Of a stretch of 7,056 nt of DNA, positions 1 to 5,144 are shown one piece after another. Within the stretch, counting starts at the first letter, position 1. Each line of letters opens with the position of its first letter. The notes beneath the pieces were generated by a model. That model was not told the DNA's origin, did not search any database, and worked only from the letters and a program-made list of their open reading frames with translations. A program made the translations under genes and the position numbers. Source of the stretch: Tannerella sp. (GTDB lineage: Bacteria; Bacteroidota; Bacteroidia; Bacteroidales; Tannerellaceae). The DNA is taken from NCBI GenBank assembly GCA_031289515.1, contig JAITPH010000181.1:1-7056 (forward strand), read 5' to 3'.

Positions 1-32
1 ACAGTTAGCGGGTTGCCGCGACTTGCAGAATG

Positions 33-54
33 CAAAACCGGCGCATCGGTTTTG
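33..54. repeat. Small perfect hairpin, possibly a bidirectional terminator
   Basis: An eight-base stem (CAAAACCG at 33-40 with CGGTTTTG at 47-54) encloses a six-base loop. The A-run on the left arm and T-run on the right arm give the shape of a bidirectional intrinsic terminator. The G+C part of the stem is only three pairs and no further T-run follows, so termination is uncertain. The window edge hides what lies to the left. Confidence 0.3.
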
Positions 55-71
55 TCGTCGTCATTGTGTTC

Positions 72-163
72 TATCCTGTCATGTCAATCGAAGCGAAGAC
101 ATCTGTTAGCCGACAAACGGATGTCTCCACTGCGCCTCGCTCAGGTCGACATGACGGCAGGAT
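72..163. repeat. Long imperfect palindrome, likely dispersed intergenic repeat
   Basis: The inner stem pairs 97-107 with 116-126 (11 pairs, one G-T wobble) around an eight-base loop. Outer blocks continue the symmetry: AGCGA at 92-96 with TCGCT at 137-141, TCATGTC at 79-85 with GACATGA at 148-154, and ATCCTG at 73-78 with CAGGAT at 158-163. Asymmetric internal loops separate the blocks. No gene of either strand convincingly covers it. The shape is that of a REP-like or MITE-like repeat, but only one copy is visible, so dispersal elsewhere in the genome is inferred. Confidence 0.55.
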
Positions 164-164
164 A

Positions 165-236
165 CGTCATTACAAGCCTGCGAAGCAATTCAGCGCCCTG
201 TATATTTCCGGATTGCTTCGTACCTCACAATGACGG
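165..236. repeat. Second imperfect palindrome, REP-like intergenic repeat
   Basis: The outer stem CGTCATT (165-171) pairs with AATGACG (229-235). After a poorly paired internal loop, 181-191 (CGAAGCAATTC) pairs with 210-220 (GGATTGCTTCG), with one wobble. The apical loop is 192-209. It starts one base after the neighbouring palindrome ends and lies 16 bases from the stop of the minus-strand oxidoreductase, so it could act as its transcription end or as an mRNA-stabilising structure. The GTCATT...GAAGCAAT pattern recalls palindromic intergenic repeats seen in several bacterial groups. That resemblance is from memory and not tested. Confidence 0.6.
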
Positions 237-252
237 ATACCCGAAGAAATTG

Positions 253-1626
253 TCAATTGTCAATTTTTTTAGCCATGTCCAGAGCCGCCGTAGTAACGAA
301 ATATTTGGCAAGCATGTTTGGCGTCTCCCATTCCGGCATCGAGCCTTCCTTCAGATAGCGCAGGAAATTCTCCGTCACCTGACCGAAATGCGCTTCGTGA
401 CCGTTCCGATAAACATCCGGCACAACGACTTCCCATTTGTCCGCTTCAATCCTGTTGAGCGACACGCCCGCATACCGCGCCGCAATAACCGGCAAGGAAC
501 GGCTCAATTCCTGCTCAAACCCTTCGAGGTCGGCTCCAACATGTTTGATAAACAATGCCGGCTTGTAATTCTGTGCCTTGCCCTGCTCGATAATCAGATG
601 CGACCGCGATCCTTTCATAATCGAATAGTGAGTGTCGCCGCCGCCTTCGGGATAAGTATAATTCCAGATAACCGACACTTTCGCATTAACGCCGCGTATC
701 CGGTAATGTATGTCTCCGTTTGAATACACGCGCAAGGTATCGTCCGCGACATCGTTTTTCAAATAATCCGGAAACCGGTCAAGCCCGGTAGCCTCCCGGA
801 ACTGTTCGGGAGAAATTGACGTAGTCCACCGTCTGGCGGCTATCATCTCGATATCCGTCCTGTAATCAATGATCTGCTCCGGAAAACATTCCCACTGCAC
901 GAGGTCTACCAGGTGAGTAGTCACATCCACCAAGCCTTCGCCCTGCTGATTGACATCGAAAAACCATGCCGGACGAATAACCGGCGCTCCGGAAACGACC
1001 TTGAAGAAATGATGCACGCTTTCCTTCACTATTCCCGGATCGTCGGACGTTCCGTTCTGCTGCTCGCCGAAAACGGCCGGAATCATCGAAAACTCCTTTT
1101 GCAGAATGGTCGTTATCTCGAAACGCTCCGTCATGATGTCGTAAAGCAGCAGACCGTTTTGCTCCGCGACTTTGAAACATTCTTTAAGCGTCTCAAAACC
1201 GGACGTATTAATCGCCATGGGCTTATCGGCCAGAACGTTTATTCCCGCTCCGAGAGCTTGCAGAATATATTCCGTCTTCTTGCCGTTGTTGCCGGCCGTC
1301 ACCATGACATTGCCCTTTTTCTCGCTCAGCATCCGGTCGAGAAAATCCGGGCCGGTATAGACTGTTTCAGTCCATCGGGTCGGATTGTCGGCTCTCGTGT
1401 TATAGCCCTTGATTTTTTTAAGATGCTCTTCGAGGTCGGCGCCGCCGGGCGAATAGACGTAAACGTCGTCGCTGACGCCGGGATACGGCGTCTTTTGCAC
1501 CAGCGCGGCATGGAAATGTCCCGGATCGAGCGTTATCAACCTGACTTCATCCGAAGTCTCTTCTTTTTTCACTGTACATGATGCCATAAGCATAAGCAAA
1601 CTTGCTATAAATAAATAATTTCTCAT
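253..1626 (-). CDS. Gfo/Idh/MocA-family oxidoreductase, predicted lipoprotein
   Basis: The 457-residue product is a putative NAD(P)-dependent sugar or inositol-type oxidoreductase. The ATG at 1626 was chosen over an in-frame ATG at 1713 because it begins directly with a lipoprotein signal peptide: charged MRN, a hydrophobic stretch, then MASC with Cys17 as the predicted lipidated residue. The upstream extension would also cross the promoter. The N-terminal half looks like a Rossmann domain (about 27-160), with VMVTAGNNG near 107-115 and ADKPM at 133-137, the counterpart of the family's EKP motif. The second half has WFFDV at 221-225 and DVTTHLVD at 234-241, where His238 is the likely catalytic or substrate residue. 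The C-terminal part resembles the putative oxidoreductase C-terminal domain common in Bacteroidota. Substrate is unknown and no sugar-utilisation genes lie beside it. Export of a nucleotide-dependent enzyme is odd, but signal-bearing members of the superfamily exist. Confidence 0.85.
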   Translation of the reverse strand: MRNYLFIASLLMLMASCTVKKEETSDEVRLITLDPGHFHAALVQKTPYPGVSDDVYVYSPGGADLEEHLKKIKGYNTRADNPTRWTETVYTGPDFLDRMLSEKKGNVMVTAGNNGKKTEYILQALGAGINVLADKPMAINTSGFETLKECFKVAEQNGLLLYDIMTERFEITTILQKEFSMIPAVFGEQQNGTSDDPGIVKESVHHFFKVVSGAPVIRPAWFFDVNQQGEGLVDVTTHLVDLVQWECFPEQIIDYRTDIEMIAARRWTTSISPEQFREATGLDRFPDYLKNDVADDTLRVYSNGDIHYRIRGVNAKVSVIWNYTYPEGGGDTHYSIMKGSRSHLIIEQGKAQNYKPALFIKHVGADLEGFEQELSRSLPVIAARYAGVSLNRIEADKWEVVVPDVYRNGHEAHFGQVTENFLRYLKEGSMPEWETPNMLAKYFVTTAALDMAKKIDN

Positions 1627-1659
1627 ATTGTTATTAATAATTAATGTTTTATCCGTATG

Positions 1660-1691
1660 CAAAGTTACGAAAAATTTTGTTACTCGGCAAA
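1660..1691 (-). promoter_or_regulatory. Bacteroidota-type promoter for the oxidoreductase
   Basis: On the minus strand the -7 box TAACTTTG (1660-1667) matches TAnnTTTG exactly, and a TTTG -33 box (1688-1691) sits 20 bases upstream. Transcription would start near 1653, leaving a 5' leader of about 27 A+T-rich bases before the ATG at 1626. The -33 box lies within the spacer of the divergent promoter on the other strand. Confidence 0.65.
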
Positions 1692-1706
1692 CATTCCGTA
1701 TCTTTG
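1676..1706 (+). promoter_or_regulatory. Bacteroidota-type promoter for the VapC module
   Basis: TTTG at 1676-1679 and TATCTTTG at 1699-1706 are separated by 19 bases and match the Bacteroidota -33/-7 consensus. The expected start is near 1713, giving a leader of about 14 bases before the antitoxin ATG at 1727. The element interlocks with the promoter of the oxidoreductase on the opposite strand, so both probably cannot be occupied by polymerase together. Confidence 0.65.
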
Positions 1707-1714
1707 TATCCAAA

Positions 1715-1726
1715 ATATAATTATAT
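1715..1726. promoter_or_regulatory. AT palindrome, possible operator of the toxin-antitoxin operon
   Basis: ATATAATTATAT is a perfect 12-base palindrome filling the space between the predicted transcription start and the antitoxin ATG. Type II antitoxins commonly repress their own operon from such sites. The stretch is very A+T-rich, so the symmetry may be chance. Confidence 0.25.
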
Positions 1727-1891
1727 ATGGTAGTAGTGATAGAAAAAAAATATGACAGGCGAAAAATAAACCGTCAGATTAGAGACATGAAACCGGCCAA
1801 GGTTTTTGACCCGACCCGGTTTGCGGGAAAAATTCAATGGGACGAAGAACCTTTGGTATTCCAAAAACGAATACGCGATGAGTGGAATTAG
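1727..1891 (+). CDS. Small antitoxin of a VapC-type module
   Basis: This 54-residue ORF is the likely antitoxin partner of the downstream PIN ribonuclease. The start ATG at 1727 lies 20 bases after a well-formed -7 box, and no Shine-Dalgarno sequence is seen. The N-terminal part is short, basic and likely the DNA-binding or dimerisation portion (EKKYDRRKINRQIRDMKP). The C-terminal part contains FDPTRFAGKIQWDEEPL and ends RIRDEWN, which matches the tail of small antitoxins that accompany Bacteroidota PIN toxins and probably wraps into the toxin active site. The stop codon overlaps the toxin start by 14 bases, indicating coupled translation. It would neutralise the toxin and may autorepress the operon. 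Identification rests on motif recall and gene context. Confidence 0.72.
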   Translation: MVVVIEKKYDRRKINRQIRDMKPAKVFDPTRFAGKIQWDEEPLVFQKRIRDEWN

Positions 1892-2252
1892 GGTTTTATG
1901 CGACACAAACGTCCTCATTCATCTATTGCATAATAATTTGGATGTGATAGATTTTCTGACTGGAAAACAGGTATTCATATCTTCGATAACCGAGCTTGAA
2001 TTATACGGTAAACGAAATATGACGCCGAAAGAATTATCAATAATCAATATGTTGATAGAAAGTTGCTATGTAGTTGAATTGACGTATCCTGTAAAACAAA
2101 TCGTAAAGCAACTCAAACAGAAATACAGAATAAATCTTCCCGATGCCATTGTAGCGGCGACCGCATTACAATCAGATATTCCATTAGTAACTTTTGATGC
2201 GGATTTCAGGAATATCAAAGACCTCAAACTGGTGTTGCTAAAAATATATTAA
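1878..2252 (+). CDS. vapC: VapC-like PIN-domain ribonuclease toxin
   Basis: The 124-residue product is a PIN-fold, metal-dependent RNA nuclease of VapC type, expected to cleave tRNA or other structured RNA when free of antitoxin. The acidic residues fit the family: Asp9 in CDTNVLI, Glu41 in ISSITELELYG (Glu39 is the alternative), Asp89 in LPDAIVAATAL, and Asp107 and Asp109 in TFDADF. All lie in the usual order, so the protein looks intact. The ATG at 1878 was chosen over an in-frame upstream ATG at 1806 because PIN toxins begin just before the first Asp and because 1806 is deep inside the antitoxin gene. G+C in a 120-base sample (1921-2040) is about 33 percent, well below the neighbouring tgt, which suggests horizontal acquisition. 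The RNA target cannot be told from sequence. Confidence 0.88.
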   Translation: MSGIRVLCDTNVLIHLLHNNLDVIDFLTGKQVFISSITELELYGKRNMTPKELSIINMLIESCYVVELTYPVKQIVKQLKQKYRINLPDAIVAATALQSDIPLVTFDADFRNIKDLKLVLLKIY

Positions 2253-2275
2253 AAAGCAGGAATAACGCTTATGCG

Positions 2276-2595
2276 TCAAAACAAATCGGAATGTGTGCCG
2301 GTATCCAATAGAATAATTACAATGTTGTTATTTATCTGTTGCCACGTAAGCAACCGGTTGGAAGTAATGTGACATTCCCAAACTTCGAAGTCGTAACCCG
2401 TGAGTTTATGCTGCTTGTATTTTGGCCCCAATGATTTTCCTTGCGCCAAAGCATAAACGACTTCCAACAACAAATTCAGGTCTAAATTTCTACGAAACGA
2501 AAGATTGACACTCTTAACTGATTAGTATACTGCACCGTGTAAATCGCCTTTTCGTCAAAATTCCCGATCTCTTGAAAGAATTGTGAAACAGTCAT
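2276..2595 (-). pseudogene. yafQ: YafQ-type mRNA interferase toxin, frameshifted
   Basis: The body of a YafQ/RelE-superfamily toxin is readable from about 2520 to 2276: RRNLDLNLLLEVV, LAQGKSLGPKYKQHKLTG, WECHI, LLTWQQ, and the ending DTGTHSDLF. These match the YafQ pattern with its HKL-G, ECHI and GTHSDLF blocks. YafQ enzymes cut mRNA on the ribosome. The expected N-terminus (YTVQYTNQ, near 2541-2518) lies in a different frame, which runs from the ATG at 2595 to a TAG after 37 codons. Joining the halves needs a net shift near 2512-2520, consistent with loss of one or four bases after CAGTT. The downstream frame has a TAA just upstream, so the toxin cannot be made whole. The ATG at 2595 overlaps the antitoxin stop as ATGA, although typical YafQ proteins start close to YTVQY, leaving about 17 extra residues unexplained. 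Sequencing error remains possible. Confidence 0.75.
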
Positions 2596-2819
2596 TTTTT
2601 TGCTTTTTCTCGATTTGCATTTTCATTTGTTCCCTTGTTCTTGGGAACGTAAGCGGTATAAACCCGCCCTTTCTGTACGTCTTCCAAAGCAAGTTCCAAG
2701 CCGGATTTTTTCCGTTTTTCTTCCGTTGCATCCTTGAAAATGCCGGTCGACAAGACGTATTCCAATAATTTTTTTGCCTGAAAACTGCGGGCATCGTAAT
2801 TTAATGTTATTGTTGCCAT
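2592..2819 (-). CDS. DinJ/RelB-like antitoxin partner of the broken YafQ
   Basis: The 75-residue product begins MATITLNYDARSFQAKKLLE, a ribbon-helix-helix-like N-terminus typical of small Bacteroidota antitoxins that pair with YafQ/RelE toxins. The middle (SGLELALEDVQKGRVYTAY) matches the usual linker toward the toxin-binding tail. The tail is Lys/Asn/Glu-rich and ends EKAKK at a run of seven A residues on the coding strand. The stop overlaps the following ATG by four bases. Because the tail ends at a homopolymer and the next frame reads MTVSQFFQEIGNF, similar to antitoxin C-termini, the original protein may have been longer. It probably bound its own promoter. With the toxin disrupted it is likely a remnant or a regulator without its partner. 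Confidence 0.68.
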   Translation of the reverse strand: MATITLNYDARSFQAKKLLEYVLSTGIFKDATEEKRKKSGLELALEDVQKGRVYTAYVPKNKGTNENANREKAKK

Positions 2820-2845
2820 AATTATTACCGTTTAATTTCTGACTG

Positions 2846-2853
2846 CAAAATTA
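2846..2853 (-). promoter_or_regulatory. Possible -7 box of the DinJ-like antitoxin operon
   Basis: On the minus strand TAATTTTG matches TAnnTTTG and lies 26 bases before the antitoxin ATG at 2819. No TTTG is found at the expected -33 distance, so support is partial. Confidence 0.35.
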
Positions 2854-2896
2854 CATGAAAAATTTGATTCCGCACGCATGGCGTAATAAAAATTAG

Positions 2897-2904
2897 TATC
2901 TTTG
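2897..2904 (+). promoter_or_regulatory. Likely -7 box for the tgt operon
   Basis: TATCTTTG matches the Bacteroidota -7 consensus and predicts a transcript start near 2911, only about 10 bases before the tgt ATG at 2921. The nearest upstream TTTG (2863-2866) is 30 bases away, too far for a standard -33 box. It is divergent from the antitoxin promoter at 2846-2853. Confidence 0.5.
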
Positions 2905-2920
2905 CAGGAAATTTAGGACG

Positions 2921-4051
2921 ATGAACTTCAAAATAGAGCATAGGGACAAGGCGTCAGGCGCGCGTGCAGGATTGATTGCGACAGATCATGGACGTATCGA
3001 GACTCCTGTGTTCATGCCGGTAGGAACACAGGCTGCAATCAAAGCCGTTCACATAACCGAACTGCGCGACGACGTAAAAGCCGAAATCATGCTCGGCAAC
3101 ACATATCACCTCTATCTCCGTCCCGGCTTGCAAATCATCGAAAAAGCAGGCGGCCTGCATCGCTTCAACGGCTGGGAACGCCCGATTCTGACGGACAGCG
3201 GCGGCTATCAGGTCTTCTCGCTTGCCGAAAACAGAAAACTGCGCCCCGAAGGAGCAGAATTTCGCTCGCACATAGACGGAAGCAAACATTTCTTCAGCCC
3301 CGAAAAAGTAATCGACATTCAACGCATCATAGGCGCAGACATCGTAATGGCTTTCGATGAATGTTGCCCCGGCGACGCCGATTATGATTACGCACGCCGT
3401 TCTCTGGCTCTCACCGAACTGTGGCTCGAACGCTGCATCAGGCAATTCAGGAACACGGAGCCAAGATACGGATACTCGCAAAGCCTTTTCCCCATCGTAC
3501 AGGGCTGCGTTTATCCGGAACTTCGCAGACAGGCGACAATCAACGTAGCCCAAACGGACGCCGACGGATACGCAATCGGCGGACTTGCCGTAGGCGAGCC
3601 TGTCGAAACGATGTATGAAATGATAGAAACGGTAAACGAGATATTGCCGGACGACAAACCGCGCTATCTGATGGGCGTAGGCACGCCGGTCAATCTGCTC
3701 GAAGCCGTCGAAAGGGGCGTAGACATGTTCGACTGCATCATGCCGACGCGCAACGGACGCAACGGCCAGCTTTTTACCGGCAACGGCACGATAAACATGC
3801 GTAACCGCAAATGGGCCGACGACTTCTCGCCTATCGACAGCGACGGCTATTCTTTTGTCGATACCTTCTACTCGAAAGCGTATCTGCACCATCTTTTCAA
3901 GGCGGACGAGATACTTGCGCTTCAGATTGCGTCCGTCCACAATCTTGCCTTCTACATCCGGCTTATGAAAGATATACGCTCGCATATCATTCTGGGCGAC
4001 TTCGTCCCTTGGAAAAACAGTCTTGTACCCGAATTGAACAAAAGAGTATGA
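2921..4051 (+). CDS. tgt: tRNA-guanine(34) transglycosylase
   Basis: The 376-residue enzyme exchanges guanine 34 in the anticodon of tRNA Asp, Asn, His and Tyr for preQ1, the committed tRNA step of queuosine synthesis in the cytoplasm. It is full length for bacterial Tgt, with TIM-barrel hallmarks in order: MPVGTQ at 32-37, LGNTYHL at 58-64, DSGGYQVFSL with Asp92 as general acid/base, FDECCPGD with Asp146, IVQGC at 192-196, IGGLAVGE at 219-226, and FDCIMPTRNGRNG with Asp271 as nucleophile. The segment before AYLHHL (about 305-320) lacks the C-x-C-x2-C zinc cysteines of the E. coli and Zymomonas enzymes and reads DGYSFVDTFYSK. From memory, Bacteroides Tgt proteins share this variant. The ATG at 2921 gives the expected N-terminus. 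The gene begins a three-gene operon and overlaps the next by four bases. Confidence 0.96.
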   Translation: MNFKIEHRDKASGARAGLIATDHGRIETPVFMPVGTQAAIKAVHITELRDDVKAEIMLGNTYHLYLRPGLQIIEKAGGLHRFNGWERPILTDSGGYQVFSLAENRKLRPEGAEFRSHIDGSKHFFSPEKVIDIQRIIGADIVMAFDECCPGDADYDYARRSLALTELWLERCIRQFRNTEPRYGYSQSLFPIVQGCVYPELRRQATINVAQTDADGYAIGGLAVGEPVETMYEMIETVNEILPDDKPRYLMGVGTPVNLLEAVERGVDMFDCIMPTRNGRNGQLFTGNGTINMRNRKWADDFSPIDSDGYSFVDTFYSKAYLHHLFKADEILALQIASVHNLAFYIRLMKDIRSHIILGDFVPWKNSLVPELNKRV

Positions 4052-5133
4052 ATACATTTAAACGTATAGACAAGTATATAATCAAACAGTTCATCGGAAC
4101 GTTTGTCTTTGCAATGGCGGGCATAATCCTCATAGTAATAGTGTTCGACATCAATGAAAAGTTCGACAAGTTCATGGTGCCCGAACTCACCGTGAAAGAA
4201 ATAGTCACGAAATATTACGTCAATTTCATTCCGTACTTCATAAGCATGTTCGCTTCGCTGTTCACGTTTATCGCCGTCATCTACTTCACCTCTAAACTTG
4301 CCGACAAGTCCGAAATAATCGCCATGCTGTCCACAGGAATGAGCTTCGACCGCCTGATGCTGCCTTACGGCGTCTCTGCCGCAATCATTGCCGTTTCAAT
4401 GTTCTTTTTAAGCGCCTTCGTCATACCTCCGGCAAACAAGCAGCGCCTTGATTTTGAATATAGTTACATCAAAAAAAACAAAAAGGTGGAATATGCCCAA
4501 AATGTCCAGCTCGAAGTCGAACAGGGCGTCTTCGCATACTTCGACATGTATACGAACAAAGCCGGAATGGGTTATCGCTTTTCTCTCGAACGGTTCGACG
4601 GCAAGAAACTCGTCTCAAGACTTACAGCCAATTCCATAAAATACGATTCGCTGTATAAATGGACGATAATTGACTATATAATAAGGGACTTCGACGGCAT
4701 GTACGAGAATATTACAACAGGAACACGACGCGATACGACGCTTATGTTCGTCCCCGCCGATTTCCTGATTTCCGAAAACGACTGCGAAACGATGACAAGT
4801 CCCGAACTCGCCAGACATATCAACCGCCAGAAGAAACGCGGCATCGGCAATATTCAGACTTTCGAGATTGAATATCACAAACGTTTTGCCAACGCCTTTT
4901 CGTTTTTCATCCTCACCGTTATCGGAGTATCGCTGTCGTCGTACAAGAGAAAAGGCGGTATGGGCATGAATATCGGCATCGGACTCGGACTGAGTTTCTC
5001 CTATATTTTGTTTATGACCGTGACGTCGTCGTTTGCCGTCGGCGGCCTTGTAAGTCCCATGATTGCATCGTGGATTCCCAATATTGTCTATACTTTTATA
5101 GCTATTTATTTGTATCGTAAAGCTCCAAGATAA
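4048..5133 (+). CDS. LptF/LptG (YjgP/YjgQ) family permease
   Basis: The 361-residue inner-membrane protein is an LptF/LptG-type subunit of the ABC transporter that extracts lipopolysaccharide from the inner membrane and passes it to the periplasmic bridge. Predicted membrane segments lie near 13-34, 61-80, 106-125, 279-297, 308-328 and 337-356. About 150 residues between the third and fourth form the periplasmic beta-jellyroll domain, and this 3 + domain + 3 layout and length are diagnostic. The N-terminal DKYIIKQF and the cytoplasmic-loop YKRKGGMGMNIGIGLGLS are typical. The ATG at 4048 overlaps the tgt stop as ATGA. An in-frame upstream start inside tgt would add 79 non-family residues and was rejected. 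Whether it plays the LptF or LptG part cannot be decided; the partner and the ATPase LptB must be elsewhere. Confidence 0.93.
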   Translation: MNTFKRIDKYIIKQFIGTFVFAMAGIILIVIVFDINEKFDKFMVPELTVKEIVTKYYVNFIPYFISMFASLFTFIAVIYFTSKLADKSEIIAMLSTGMSFDRLMLPYGVSAAIIAVSMFFLSAFVIPPANKQRLDFEYSYIKKNKKVEYAQNVQLEVEQGVFAYFDMYTNKAGMGYRFSLERFDGKKLVSRLTANSIKYDSLYKWTIIDYIIRDFDGMYENITTGTRRDTTLMFVPADFLISENDCETMTSPELARHINRQKKRGIGNIQTFEIEYHKRFANAFSFFILTVIGVSLSSYKRKGGMGMNIGIGLGLSFSYILFMTVTSSFAVGGLVSPMIASWIPNIVYTFIAIYLYRKAPR

Positions 5134-5144
5134 TTTTTTGTGTT

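Noticed and set aside
13..723. Plus-strand open frame of 236 codons
   Set aside because: It runs through the palindromic repeats and then antisense to the oxidoreductase, and shows no family motif. It is best explained as a mirror of the real gene.
1806..1877. Longer start for the VapC toxin
   Set aside because: It would add 24 residues inside the antitoxin gene that have no place in PIN toxins. The ATG at 1878 sits properly before the first catalytic Asp.
2265..2276. ACGC-TTAT-GCGT hairpin between the converging toxin genes as a terminator
   Set aside because: The stem is only four pairs and no T-run follows on either strand.
2505..2545. Programmed -1 frameshift making the YafQ toxin
   Set aside because: The required shift is -1, but no X-XXY-YYZ slippery heptamer lies in the correct frame. 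The nearby A-AAT-TTA is in phase with the downstream frame, not the upstream one. A plain indel is simpler.
2555..2794. Alternative minus-strand frame overlapping the DinJ-like antitoxin
   Set aside because: It lacks the MATITLNYDAR antitoxin start and any known motif. The 75-residue frame is the family match.
2954..4057. Minus-strand open frame of 367 codons opposite tgt
   Set aside because: It is exactly antisense to a clear, full-length tgt, has no recognisable motifs, and no promoter or partner gene.
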